NCBI GenBank assembly: GCA_018105865.1
Contig: CM030841.1
Location: 15,780,182 to 15,844,181 of the forward strand
DNA length: 64,000 bases
Reading direction: 5' to 3'
Origin: Metaphire vulgaris
Lineage: Eukaryota > Annelida > Clitellata > Crassiclitellata > Megascolecidae
In this document: one piece after another, positions 10,610 to 23,996 of the stretch
How the letters are laid out: every line of letters starts with the position of its first letter
How positions within the stretch are numbered: the stretch's first letter is position 1
Notes under the pieces: generated by a model
Database searches by the model: none
What the model was told of the DNA's origin: nothing
What the model saw: only the letters and a program-made list of their open reading frames with translations
Translations under genes and position numbers: made by a program

Positions 10610-13600
10610 TTATAAGACGAGGCGGTCTTCGGTCACTGCTGAGCCTGCCATCCTGCCCTGCTTGAGTGGTTGTTGGTCTGATTCATTGCCACCGAGATGT
10701 CCTCCGTTACGTCGGGCAAGTTGCAGCTTTGCCTGCAGCAGGCGTTCGACATCTCTCCACATCTTCACCTGCTTGACGTTGGTGTCTTGGTTTTCGCGAA
10801 CGCCCTTCTGTTTGTCGCGAAGGTTCTTGCCGAGACTCTCCTGTTCTTGAATCTTCTTTGTGTACTGCTCTCTGAAAAAGTCATATTCAAGTTGTTGTGC
10901 ACGTTGATTCATTTTAAATGGACATTTTTTTCATATCGTTTGATTTCCTGGGGGTCGAACCCTCCACAACCAATGTTCCCTCTAAATTTTGTTGAGTGTG
11001 AGTCGAAAAGTATAGTGCCTGAGCACCTGAATTCTTTCACAGATGTCACCCAAGACAAAACACAACAAAATCAGTGTTTTTTGAAACTCAAAATCACTGT
11101 GCGGTGGCTGGAAATTGCTGCGCGGTGTTTTCTTGTCATGTGCGCAGGCGCGCAGCTTAGAGGGAACATTGGTCTGGACCCGCATTTTGGATATCTATCA
11201 GATATCTGATTGCTTTAAAGGTTTGAAAATCTATAAAATGTATAGCCACCATTATTATATTTTGCAATATAGACACATTAATAGGGTGGAAAGTGAAGGC
11301 TTTTTCTAGTCCTCTGACATCAGTGGGGGGCGCTTGAGGGTTCTAAATAGTAATGTGAGCAATACATCGACATGAATTTTTGGGTCGCCCGAAAATTTTT
11401 CATGGACTATAGTTCAGGGTTTTTTTTCAAAATTTGAGCGAAAATTTGTGGTGTCGTCGAGATTTCATATTTGCACTGATTGAAGCCCCATCGATGTCTA
11501 CAAGGAATCTGGACCCGCATTTTGGATATCTATCAGGTGTCTGACTGCTTTAAAGGTTTGAAAATCTATAAAATGTATAGCCACCATTATTATATTTTGC
11601 AATATAGACACATTAATAGGGTGGAAAGTGACGGATTTTTCTAGTCCACTGACATCACTGCAAAGCGTTTGAGGGTCCTAAAGAGAAATTTGGGTGAAAT
11701 CTCGACATGAATTTTTGGGTCGCCAGAAAAATTTTCATGGACTATATAGTCCAAAATTTTTTTCGAAATTTGGGCGAAAATTTGTGGTGTCGTAGGGCTT
11801 TCATATTTGCACCGATTGAAGCCCCGTCGATGTCTACAAGGAATCTGGACCCGCATTTTGGATATCTATCAGATATCTGACCGCTTTAAAGGTTTGAAAA
11901 TCTATAAACTGTCAGCAAATGTAAAATGAAATCAACTTTAGACAGTCCTCTTCAGTACAATCTGTGCGCAGTCCTCTTCAGTACAATCTGTGCGCCATCG
12001 GCTGATGCCCTGGGCATTATGATAGTGGCGCTATAGAAGTTGATTGATTGAATTTAACTAGGGACCATATTCAGAACAGTGGGCTGAGAATAGAAAATGT
12101 CTTATTACCGCATAGATTTCTTCTTGTCGCCGGTGTCGCTCGACACATATAGCTTCATCTCGTCTTCGGTGCGTTGCAACTGGCCCTCGAGGATCTGGGT
12201 AAGAGCATTCAGATAGTGAAATCGATGTTCCATTGCCAGCGTTTCCTCTCTGAGGGCATGGACATCCTGAAAGAAAATTTCATACCAAAAAAATACAAAT
12301 ATAGTAACGAATCATGTATTACAACTGGATCTCATTAAACCGATCTTGCAAAAGCAGTGCATTGCCATTTTTATGTCAAATTAAACGATACTAACGCAGC
12401 TGTTGACTCGATCAACCATGTGATTAGTTGTGCATGTTTTTCTACCAGCTTTTAGGAAGCTTATTGAATGTCTTGTTTGTTGAAATTTCTCGAATTGTTG
12501 TGCGATAAGAAACCTGTTCCAGCTTAGAACGGTTGCCTTCAAATCCATTCGACATCGAGTCGTACGCCGACTTCTTTTCATTGTAAGTCTGACTCAATTC
12601 CTAAAAATAAAAAAATTACTTTGGTGTTGACATCAAATCCAAACTCTTCTATTTTAACAGAACTAACAGTGTATAAAGACTTCTTAACTACTTCTTGTGT
12701 AACTCTAAAATACTGTATTTCATTTCATTTTTCGGCACATGTATCACCAGTGAAATTGTCTACAGAACTACGAATTCAATGCCGTACATACTAAAATGCT
12801 GGCAAACCTAACCTCCATCTTTCGAACATATTTAACGTTTCAACGAAAAGCTACCGCGAAAGGAAAGTACCTGATATTGTTGACGCATGGGGCGCAACTC
12901 TTCCAACATTGGAGCAACAGCAGCTTTCTTCATTGCAATCTTCTTTGCCAGCTTTTCCACCATTTGAGACATGTCCTCCAGCGTACGACCTTTCATTGTA
13001 TCGAATTCACTCTTCATCGCCGAAACGTTTTCCAGGGCATCCTGTGTGTTTCGAAAACCTGACACGCCCCTCTGGGCCTCGACTGAAGACTAGACAAAAA
13101 TTCGAAAAGCAAAGCTCTAACTATTGAGGTTTTTAAAAATCTCTAGTTCATTCAATACAAATCATGGAATTCTGTATAAATTAAGAAACGAGTTGGGATA
13201 TACAAACAGTATTTTTAGTGCTAGATTGAACGAATTTGATGAGAAAATAGTAATGGCTGCTAGTGTAAATTATTTTAAAATAAACCAAAGTACTATAGGA
13301 TAGTAGATAAGATGGGCAAAACAGTGGTTCTCACACAGGGCAAACTCTCCTGAACCACTATAAACCTTGTTATTATTTGTTATTATTCAAATATAAGAGT
13401 ATTTTATTATTCAGGCACAGAAGATAGAAGTTACAACCATTTTCCAGTACTCGTTATCAAAATATCCATTCAAAACTTATCAGTTATCACCATAACTTAA
13501 TTAATATGCAAAATATCAAATATTTAAACTTTCACCTTCATAAATTAATATAATATTAAGTAGCAAACAGTAAAGAAATCCTATTACATTTATCCTGAAA

Positions 13601-13686
13601 ACTTATTTTTCTTCTCTGCCTTTTACTCTGAAAAATGGTATGCTCGATAAATTTACTTTATTCACCTATTTTAAATAAATAAAAAC

Positions 13687-13740
<54 letters not shown>

Positions 13741-14212
13741 TTTGGTTTGCCTATTTGTTTTCCAAATGCACTGAATTTCTAAAATTTTGTCAAAAGTTGA
13801 CAAAACTACTGTAAAGTGCATGTAAAACAATACAAAACATCTTATGATCATCAAATAGTCTGAAAAATGAAATATGAATGCAAAAAATGGTATTTGGACA
13901 AACCAAATCCTTGTTGATGTCCTCGTATTTCTGAGCAAGAATGTCCTCGGTTCGTGTGAGGACACCGGCCTCGGCCCGAAGTTCAGCCATCTGGCGATAT
14001 TTTTCCGAGTACACAGTCCTTTTTGACCTCATCTTGCTCACATACTTATTAAACTGAAAACAAGAGTCTGAACATTATTATTACTGGTTCAAATCAATCA
14101 ATCAATCAATCAACTTCTATGGCGCCGCTATCATAATGCCTGCTGCATCCGCCGATAGCACACAAGAAGAAGCTAGTTAGCAGAGTAAGCAAAAGATGAC
14201 AAAAATAAAAAC

Positions 14213-14265
<53 letters not shown>

Positions 14266-15037
14266 TTTGGTTTGCCTATTTGTTTTATAAAGACATTTGT
14301 TTTTGAGATTTGTTTTATAAAGTTTTTATTAAGACAGTCCAAATGTAGTGGTATACAATTGAGAAAATACGGTTCCTAATTCGGTAAATACGAACGGGTT
14401 TGGGAGTTTACCTTCCCGTTATCTCACAGCATGAAAAAGACCCACTGGTCACAAAAAATTCTGGCGTCTGGCCGTTCGACCCCACAGCGGCGGTTGGAAA
14501 TTTTGACACTGCGTCTGACAACACCACACGACCGGACACATTTCTGTGATAAAACTCGCTAAGCGACCACAAAATGACAACGCGCGCGCAGACGCGAAAC
14601 GATTCCGTCTTCGCCGCGGCTCACCTCGTCGCCCTTGACAACCTCTCCGCCGGTCTTCTTCAGTTTCTCGTGGTGGTCGTCCCTTTCCGCCTCCGCCGTC
14701 TGGAGTTTCTCCCTCGTGTGGTGCAAAGTTTCGGCCGCTTCCTCTTTCTTCCGACGGCTGATCGACGCCTTTCAATTCAAAGAAAATAACGACGTAAATG
14801 AGCGTAAAGTAAATATAAAGTAAATGTAAAGTAAATATCTAGACTAACACAAACAGCTCATAGTCACTTTATCAGGTAGAAAATTAAGACATCGGTCAAT
14901 ATTTGAAGGTAATCTAAACGAGCAATTAATTTTAAGCGTTGATCCTCACTCTCGGTGTCAAAACCCAGGATTAAAATCTGGAGCGACCATCAACAGATGC
15001 CAATCACAATACTAAAATGGCGCTATAGAAGTTCACC

Positions 15038-15077
<40 letters not shown>

Positions 15078-15094
15078 TGAAAATAGTAGTAGTA

Positions 15095-15141
<47 letters not shown>

Positions 15142-16022
15142 ATGAAAATTGATGCCTAACAGATGAGAAACTGACTCACTGTACTGTACAATGAATCTAG
15201 CATCAGCCGTAGCTACCTGCTGTTGCCCCTATTGATTTTTAAATACCAGATTTTAATCAACTTCTGTGTTTCAGACAGTTAGCTTAAAAATCTTAAATCT
15301 CAACAAAATTAAGAATGCATTCGTGTTTCATAAGTCGAAGGAAAACCAGCGGACATCATCACCTGTTGTCTCAAAGCTCCAAGACCTGCAAGCTTATCGC
15401 TACTCTCCGAGCTGAGCATTCTCTTTTCCATCAGCTGGTTTATTTCTGCATTGGTTTCTCTGATCTAAAATAATGTAATGTAAGACAAGTAATGTAAATA
15501 AAATAAATAAAAACCATGTATTGTAAACATCCAAAATTGCATGCTGTTTTATAATTTTTTTTTTTACAAAAGAAGCTGCAACACTGAAACAGATTCCAAC
15601 TAACTACTGGGGACCATAAGAATATTTACAACAAAGCAAGGTTTTGCTCACAATATTTTCACAAATATGCTCATAAAACAAGAAAAACTTTTTTAAAGGG
15701 TTGTGGGCATTGAGAGACAGTTTGGATGAAAAGACAGTAACTGTTGAAACAATAAATGTATTTAAAAGTTATTTGAGAAAACTACATTATTAAATGTTGA
15801 GAGTTATTACAGTGGTTTTCACACAGGCTAACTTAGATTCCTAAACCACTTAAAATCACATTATTATTATTATTATTATTGTTATTATCATCATCATCAT
15901 TATTCATTATTATTATCATCATTATCATTATCATCATTCATCATTATTATTTTTATTATTATCTCCATTCACATGAATCTTAATTAGATATGGATAATGT
16001 TTTATAATAATTATTATTATTA

Positions 16023-16054
<32 letters not shown>

Positions 16055-17720
16055 TATTATATTATTATTATTATTATCATTATTATTACTATTATTATGT
16101 GAAAGTTCCATGGAAGGCGACTGCATTATTATTATACTATTGTTATTGCATTATTATTATACTATTATACTGCATTATTATTATACTATTGTTATTATTA
16201 TTATTGTTATTATTATTATTATTGTTATTATTATTATTATTATTGCCAGATATTGAGATTTCCAGTTATTAAGATTTGCCTTTTGGTTGATGACGTCCAG
16301 CTCTGACTGACCCATTGCCGGCTCTGAAGCAATCCTTGTCAGCTGTTGAACTGACCTCTTCATCGCACTTATCTCGTTTGGCAACTTGTCTTTGACCATG
16401 TACGTGTTAACGCGTGCCTCTTCCTCTATGCGCTGCAGCAGACCTATTCAAGCATATGCAAAATGCCATAGAGAAACATTTATCTACAAGTTCATGCCAT
16501 CATCTCTGCACTAAATGATGGATAACTGCTACTACTGCCAGACGCATTCAGTAAAGCATAAATAGAATGTTTTAGGAATGCCTTGCAACAATTTTCAATC
16601 AATATAGTCTTGGGATGAAGACTACGAAATAAGTGCTGCAAGAAAAAGACATGACTTCATTACCTAAGAAATTTCTATAAAATTTGTTGCACTCAAATGG
16701 AAGCAAGGCTCTTGACAAAATTTTATAATAGTAACGGTAAAAAATAGTGAAAATAATGAGAAAAAAACGTGAAAAATAGTAACGGTATTGATTACTTACG
16801 CCTTAGAAAAAAAGCTGGACGAACAAACTCTGGGGTTTTTTTTTGGTAAAATTAAAATAAAGTTAAATGGATTTTATTTGCGAGACAAAACCTGAAGGTG
16901 TAGTTCCAATCGAAGCCTGCGTCACTTCTTTGATTTGGATCTGAAGACGCTTGATTCGATTTTCCAGCTGAGTCAACTGTGAAAGAACAACACAACCCAG
17001 CAACACTCTCAACATTAAAACCATCAGCCAGCCTACAGGAGAATATGAGGAATGAGAAAGGAGGGGAAGATGAAGAAGGAGAGGAGGAGGAGGAGAAGAA
17101 GAAATATAGTTCATCTTAAACCATTTATTTACAGTCTATAGGAGAATAGAAGGAAGGAGAGGAACAGGAGAAATGAGGGGAAGAGAAAGAAGAAGAGGAG
17201 GAGGAGAAGAAAGAGGAAGAGAAGAAAGAGGAAGAGAAGAAATATACCGGTAGTTAATTTTAAACCATGAATAACACTGTAATGCAGTGTTGCTCCTGTC
17301 ATAGGATGTCAACTGGATAATACTGTAAGTCATAATAATTATAATAATAATAATTATAATACAAAAATAAACATAACTGTATTCAAATGCAGTGAACTAT
17401 AACCGTTGTCTTACAGCTGTCTTCATGCTCTGCTATTATGTGACTGAAAATGATATATCATATGATGCTAAAAATGATATGATATCCATATGATGATAAA
17501 TGAAATGATATGATATCCATATGATGCTAAAAAACTTTAATGTCACTACTTGAAACGGCAAATGGTATATAGTTGGCACTTTAACAGAGTGTGTCATGAT
17601 TTGATTAGATAGTGAAATATTGACCAGTTATATATCTAGTCGGTTACATCAGGCGGTCACCCATCCAAATAATCACCACACTCGACATAAATACAGACAC
17701 AGAGAGAAAGAGAGAGACAG

Positions 17721-17751
<31 letters not shown>

Positions 17752-20086
17752 TAAAATCCCGTAGCTGTAGCTGTAAATCGCAATTACCAAGTTACGTTGT
17801 TCCTGCTTCTGTTTTTTCAACTGGTCATCTCGGTCTCTCTCCATTCGCAGATTACGGGCCATGGCCAACATCGGTCCACTGTTCGGAGAGGCCTCCACCT
17901 GGAATACGGCACAAAAAATAAACAGAAATGAAAAATCCAGATAAAAGAATTCCAAAAAAGTGTCATAGGGTATACAGCCCTGAAAATTGATTCATCTCAA
18001 TGCCAAAACGTTCAAGTATCTTAAGAGAAAATATTCACTAAAAGCATTGCAATATTTTCAGTTACTATTAGTTACCTATAGAAAACATTCTATTTCTGTT
18101 CAACTGATCAATTCATTGTCCAGAGGCCTATATAACTGTAAATTACATCTAATATTACTGCTAAATGATACTCAATGGCTCAAAATTGCAATCTGTGCTG
18201 AATTTTCTCTTTGTTACATTTGTCTGCTTACAAAAAAAACAAGAGAATGGAGCAGGAATGCTAAAAAAAAGCATCCCAACCTTTCGTTTCAACCTTTCTA
18301 TGCGTTTTACGAGCTGTTCTTTTTCGTCCTCCATAGACGCAATGTCCTTCTTGACGTCTGTCGTACTGAATCCACTTTCCTTTGTCGTCACGTACTCCTT
18401 GTGTATTTCCGTAAATGACTTAATACAAGTCTCGTACTGTAAAGCAGTCACAACAGAACAAGAAGTCAATATAATACGTTATTCAAGAACAAGATCATTT
18501 GCTAATAAGTTTTCTTTCTAAGATTTGACAAAATTATGACTATCAAATAATTCTCTATCAAAATCTATCAAATAATTCTCTACCACAATCCCAAAAAACC
18601 ACAACTAATATAACAGCTTATACTTAGCGCCAACAAATTAATGCGTTAACAAATATGTTAACAAATGTGTTAACGAACGTGCTAAGGAATTGATCATGGT
18701 TTAAAAATTAATGCAGCTAAAATTTTTAATTGCATTAATTTTATTTGATCAATAATCGAATGATCAAATATCAGAAACTTAAAATTACACCATTGGCTTC
18801 ACTGTTGAATGAAAACTATTGCAAAATTGTCATTGATACTAGAATCCATTCACTCATTTGAGTGCTTTTCAACTTTTGCCATCAACTGTCACACAGTACA
18901 GTTCTCTGCCAATTTATTGGCACTCACACTGACATTGACATTAATTGTAATGTGCTTGCTAACATTGATTGATTAGGCACAATATAAATAGCTCATTACA
19001 TTTAAATTTACATTTACACTAACCCTAGCCCATGCCTTAGCCTGGACCGATTCAAATGAAATTTTAAATGCATAAAGAGTGCCTAGTTCCACAAGTCAGA
19101 TGCAAAACAACATATCCATCAAAGCTGCGACTAACAAGTGATTTAAAAATGTAATCGCATAATTAACACAATTATAGAAAAATTATCATTTTGCAGCTCT
19201 ACTTAAAATAGTACTTTTAGTACTAGTAACTCTGCACAAGATCAATTTGAACATTATAACCAAACACGAAAACCATACCTTGTGTGGAGTGAAGTATAAG
19301 TACAAGTATAAGTACACACCTGCTTAGAAATCCCAAATATATACAACATTGAAACGGATATGGTCTGTTACCTCCTCATTCAATTCGGATATCTTTGCGT
19401 CTGCAAGGAAATCTGGCGGAACATTGATCCTAACAAGGTAGTTAGCTAAATAAGCCCGTTCCTTAAGTTTCTGCTTATTTCGAAGCAGCCATTCGATAAT
19501 TGGTTGGACGACATGCTTGTCACCCTGTACGATCGACGTTGGCCTAAAAGAAACATACCATATTCACCCTCAAGCAGTCAGTGCACCAAGTCAAACTCCT
19601 TGTTTAAAACACAAAAGGCCTCTAAAAGTCCAGTTTTTAGATCCATTTGCATTATAATATGGCAAGCACTTAATTGATGCCCTACAACAATGAGTTAAAA
19701 TATTAATCGTTTGTCGAAATCACAAAAAAACTGTCATAAAATCACTTCTATGTCACAAATAAAGTTTCCACAATTGTGCTACTGTCACCTAAACGTAAAT
19801 GAATGGCTCAAATTTAAAATTAACCAAAAGCTTCAAAGCCCACAGTAACAAATTGTCAAAATAAAACGCTGCAACTTACAACTGCGCTGGGTCAGTGGTT
19901 GGCCGATATTTAAGGATCTTGAGAGTTGAGACGATGCGAATCGCCGTCTCATCTGCTGCTTCTTCCCGGACATCAACTTTTTGCTGCAAAATTAAAATCA
20001 CAAAACAAGCGCTATGCTGAAAACAAAAAGGAATAATAACGAAAAGGAATACTAACATTCAATATTATATATATATATTTATTTAG

Positions 20087-20141
<55 letters not shown>

Positions 20142-20435
20142 TTGTCTGGTTGATTGCTTGATTGGCTGTTTCAGCAGAGAATGAAAACCTGATTTAAATG
20201 CTGGTGAAAATGGATCAAGTGTCCAGCCAAAATTCTAAGGCTGCGTGAAAAAGCGTGCAGCTATACGTTGATTTATGTAGCGCCCGCATACCTTCGGGTC
20301 GATTTCGGCGAGGACGTCAGTCAGCACTTGGAGCAGTTGAGTGGACTCAAGGGAATCGAACGCGATGAGGTTGAATCCCTTGTTGAAAGGCTCCTTGTTC
20401 AGTTCGCCGATGATGTACTTCAACTGGTCGCTCAT
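10610..20435 (-). CDS. IFT81: Intraflagellar transport protein 81 (IFT-B core), complete
   Basis: IFT81 is a core IFT-B subunit that, with IFT74, binds tubulin and carries it into growing cilia. Exons in transcript order: 20435-20292, 19983-19880, 19543-19372, 18436-18281, 17898-17788, 16976-16892, 16443-16280, 15464-15363, 14768-14625, 14053-13904, 13089-12871, 12600-12514, 12266-12109, 10871-10610. They sum to 2058 nt, 685 codons plus stop, close to vertebrate IFT81 (about 676). The N-terminus ([30 protein letters not shown]) is the calponin-homology-like tubulin-binding region; the rest is coiled coil with family motifs ([40 protein letters not shown]). The protein ends EDRLVL, as in the family. 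The ATG starts the conserved MSDQ. Intron 7 has a GC donor (16279-16278); only this gives the ungapped family spacing [11 protein letters not shown]. No frame breaks were found. It converges with the furin gene. Confidence 0.96.
10969..11173. mobile_element. hAT-like MITE with perfect 17-bp inverted ends
   Basis: accaatgttccctctaa at 10969-10985 is exactly inverted at 11157-11173. The interior is rich in gcgcg/tgtgcg. This end sequence resembles widespread hAT elements. No 8-bp duplication is visible, possibly because the right side abuts the 335-bp tandem repeat. It lies in the last IFT81 intron. Confidence 0.65.
11174..11910. repeat. 335-bp tandem repeat, about 2.2 units
   Basis: Units begin ctggacccgcattttgg at 11174, 11509 and 11845 (periods 335 and 336). 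The first two are near full length; the third breaks off after about 65 bp. Each has an internal hairpin-prone part (aaaattttcatggactat). No coding capacity. Confidence 0.85.
11940..12052. repeat. SINE-tail copy with a 26-bp duplication
   Basis: cagtcctcttcagtacaatc is repeated twice, followed by the dispersed gctgatgccctgggcatta...ctatagaagttgattg segment, also seen near 54670-54730. Confidence 0.5.
13140..13400 (+). repeat. Degenerate LINE 3' end
   Basis: The translation near 13235-13310 resembles the last residues of LINE reverse-transcriptase ORFs ([13 protein letters not shown]), followed by cagtggttctcacacagg and an ATT-rich tail. A sister copy lies at about 15690-15900. In an IFT81 intron. 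Confidence 0.35.
13688..13740. repeat. (AAT)n microsatellite followed by a repeated unique flank
   Basis: The AAT run is followed by gtttggtttgcctatttgtttt, and the same run-plus-flank recurs at 14216-14286, so the unit was copied locally. Confidence 0.75.
15690..15900 (+). repeat. LINE 3'-end copy with (ATT)n tail
   Basis: Its final frame ([14 protein letters not shown], then stop) and the tail cagtggttttcacacaggc match the copy at 13140-13400. The tail motif cctaaaccacttaaaatca recurs near 44725. The position in an IFT81 intron and repeat tail suggest a truncated non-LTR element. Confidence 0.35.
16000..16247. repeat. Compound (ATT)n/(TTA)n microsatellite
   Basis: About 250 bp of ATT/TTA repeats with short breaks, ending just beyond the GC donor of IFT81 exon 7. 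Confidence 0.85.
17020..17250. repeat. Purine-rich (GGA/GAA)n tract, duplicated
   Basis: Two blocks of gagaggagg/gaagaagaa each run into aaatata, about 120 bp apart, in an IFT81 intron. On the transcribed strand they form a long pyrimidine stretch. Confidence 0.7.
20085..20141. repeat. (TTTA)n microsatellite
   Basis: About 14 units of ttta in IFT81 intron 1. Confidence 0.85.
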
Positions 20436-20744
20436 CTTGATTGCCAGAAAATCCGTTTGAAATAAAGAAATAAACAGGAATTTCAGTTTAATTAACGGAA
20501 AATCTTAAACGACTAACAATTCCACACGGAATGCATTGACTGCATAGCCCTAACTCCGATCAGTTAAATCTTTTAACTATCCATTATCAATTATTATGTA
20601 TCATATCATAAATTCAGAAAATAACTATAACATTTGGAGCATTTTAATATTATAATCCTTTAGCAAACATCTTTAGAAATTAATACAAAGAATTGAAAAT
20701 TAATTTTGAAAGTTAGGGTTCGGGGCAATCGTAGCTAAAGAAAC

Positions 20745-20761
20745 ATTGCTTGGCGACCAAT
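20745..20761. promoter_or_regulatory. RFX X-box-like site plus CCAAT box upstream of IFT81
   Basis: The sequence ATTGCTTGGCGAC fits the two X-box half-sites (RYYNYY and RRNRAC) with a one-base spacer instead of the usual two. A CCAAT pentamer begins at its last base. It lies about 310 bp upstream of the IFT81 start codon. Ciliary genes including IFT components are commonly controlled by RFX factors through X-boxes, so position and gene identity support the call; the short spacer weakens it. Confidence 0.4.
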
Positions 20762-22345
20762 AGCAGCGGCGCATTACGTAATTTCTTGTGAATATTCACG
20801 AGGCGGTTTGTTATCATAAGAAATTATTCTTTCCTCAGAATTGTCAAAAAGTTGAAAATCAGGTTTTCATGATTAAAAAACAACTTGTGAATAAGACACA
20901 TCAAGTCAACCAGCTCAAAACAAAACGATATAGCAAACGTTGGCATAAGTGTTAAATATTTTTACAATAAATTTTAATTTCTAATGATTTTTATTTCGCA
21001 GTAACGCAGGGTTTTTATTATTGTGTATAATGTTTTGACCTTGCATTTTTGCCATGGTTGATTTAATACAGCGATCTTGTATTGTATAATATTGTACGCT
21101 AGCTGTCATACGACTTCTAACGGCTTTCATAACCTGATAGGATCTAAATTTCTAGTAAATTTAATAATTTCTGTGTTTAAACTGTCGCGTGGATGTCGGC
21201 ACAACTGAATCCATTGCCGGGACTCGTTGCTTCGTTTGTCCACGCTGTTCATCTTATCCATGGCCAGGCGGTAGTCAACGCAACAAACTGCATAACAACC
21301 GTGGCATATGGCTTGGATGTTAGCATTTTTGATCGGCGTTCAATATGCGCCACGAACAATTATAGTTTAGAAATTTACAGAAGAAAAGGTATGTTAGTTC
21401 TTAACCGCGATATTTTGATAAGCTATTCTATTTGCTGTTATACTAACGTTTAAGAATAATGTCACCAATTATTGATGTATTATAGAGCAAAAATTAGCGT
21501 GAAATCGGATAATTATGGCTCTGCTAAAGACAAAACCAACACGTTAGCACAATTTGTTCCCCCTAGCGATTAAATTTGAAATTAAAGTCAGATCTTTTCA
21601 AGAGGACTGATGTGATGATAGTTGTCATGTTGTCCAAGTTTAACACTGAAAAATGTAGAGCTCTTTGTACATCCTGGTTCGACAATTCTTTGTCACTTCT
21701 CTCCTAACAGAACAGAGAAGATAGAGACAGAGAAGGCCTTAATAACTACCTCCCCACCTGAAATCTCTCTTCTATCAAACTCACTGAGAATTTTATGCTT
21801 TCTAGAATGACCTAACACCTTTGAAATAACTCGCTATATAACACTCATCGGTCTGCCAACACTAAACATCACTCGACAGAAACCATCCTCACCTATATCT
21901 ATGACAGACTCTTAACAGCAATAATGGTCACTGACATGTTACTGGTCTTTGCCTTCTTGATCTTAAAGAGCACCACACCAGCAATATTGCAGCAACTTTC
22001 TTGTGTTGGGACCGCAGTTTCTGGACAATTCTGCAGATTATCTCCACTTAAAATGCAGAAAATTTATTCAATCAAAAGAGATATCGTATCCTAGAAAGCA
22101 ACTAAATTTCCTGTACAACCATAAAATACATGGTTATGCTTATGAATGCAAGTGGTAATCTAACGTATACTTTTAACAAGGTAATAACAAGCCAACAACT
22201 CAATAACGTCTCAGAAAAATATTTTAATTGGTCCCGTTCATTCATTCTTTCATCCTAAATAACAAATGTCAAATTACATACAGACATAAAGTCAAAAACA
22301 CAGATACAAAGATTATTAAGCCCATCAACAATGTCTAATTTCATA

Positions 22346-22531
22346 CAGTGGATCCCACTTAATCGCATACCGTGTAATTGCATAACCCGCATAATCGCAT
22401 AACAACATAAAAACCCGAACCAGTGTTTTGTGCGTACAATCAATTATCAGACGTCCCGGCTATTCGCATTGCCCAGTTAATCGCATAAGCAAGGCTTGCA
22501 CAGCACGTATGCAATTAAGCGGGTTTCACTG
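22346..22531. mobile_element. Pogo/Tigger-like MITE, copy 1 (186 bp)
   Basis: Flanked by TA on both sides, with ends cagtggatcccactta and aagcgggtttcactg. Internal cgcata/tgcgat blocks repeat. An inverted sibling of identical length is at 38938-39123. Confidence 0.75.
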
Positions 22532-23996
22532 TACTACATGGAGAAAATACAAAGCTAACTCAGCTTGGGGCAGTATGGCCACTGTCGATGCATCTAACGA
22601 TAACCCTGGTGAACTCATTTTCAGAATTGGAACTTCAAATAGTTATAATGTTAGAACAACCAAAGACAAATCTGAGATATGCAAAAACTTCACAGGTCTC
22701 TATGAAAAATACTATGACACTAAGTACAATAATTTCAATAGGGCAAAAATCTCACCTCCACATCACAAATCATACGAAGAACACACAAAATTAAACAGAA
22801 AATTAACGATACAATCTACGTTAAAAGAAATAAAATATTTCAAATATCAATGAATAATTCAGTTGCTTTTCTGACCAAGGCACGTTTGTCCATAACCATG
22901 CGATCCGTGAATTCTTCTATACTAATAAATGGAATGATCAAATATGTCAAAATTAATTGTTTGAGCATTTGGGGCGGTTTCCAAATATGGCTATCAAGAC
23001 AACTCAAATTGCATGCCCTCAGGCAAGTACCACAGAACCTACATACTTGAAGCACAGTTTGAAAACAACTGGAAAATAGCACTGGAATCTGAAATATGGG
23101 AACAATTCTCAAAAATTACAATACTAACACACATTACTTGCAGATAATTTTAAAGAAATCTTGCACATTTTATCAAAAACTGAACAACAAAGTTTCTATT
23201 TAACGCTGGAATTACATAAAAAAAGTTATTACCAGAAGTCCAAACATGGACAATTATTGGACATACAATAGTTCAACTAGCACATTGGTCCCAAAACCAA
23301 GTATACAAAATACAGTAGATAGCAGATTCATAAATTGACAACAAAAAGACCTATACCAAAGCAAAAATCCAGTATAACAAAATGTAGAACTGATCGAGTG
23401 AATTAATTAAAGGATGGAACACCATTTCTACTAACAGAAGCAAAAACCAAATTATCAAGCGATGCATATCACTGTATTAAGCTCAGAAAACTAAATACTA
23501 GAAGCATTTTGTTGTGGCTACAGATGCCAATTACCAGCCTCACGTAATTACGGTATGTCTTTACAACCATTTTACAAATCATGTTACTGCGAGAAGCAAA
23601 AATTCACGAAAACCTTATTGCATGATAGGTCTACCAAATCCACCTAGTTTTTTTTTACCGGGATGCAACAACACTTTTACACGGAGACAGCACTAGTGAC
23701 AGCCATAGTACAGTTAGTTTTACCTCACAACTTGCAAGTCTCACTCATTCAAAGAACATCAATAACATTTTCCTTGGTGAACGATGCAAAGCCGCAACAA
23801 ATGTACTCAGGTAAAGGACTTTAACGGGGGTCGAATCATACACGAACAAATATTATCGATTTAATTAAGTCGTATTAGCGAAAAATTGTTCAAAAATGCA
23901 TCAAATCGCGCGCACATGGTGATTACGGAAAAATTAAACTCGGCAATGTTTCAAGATTATGTGGAAGTCTATGCAATCACAGTGACCGCCGCCTGC

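Larger units (their letters stand above)
20436..23996. other. Spacer between the IFT81 5' end and the myosin 3' end
   Basis: Contains the putative IFT81 promoter, a GC-richer patch at about 21185-21340 with open frames on both strands that I do not recognise, a 186-bp pogo-like MITE (22346-22531), and the myosin 3' UTR on the right. No supported gene. Confidence 0.55.
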
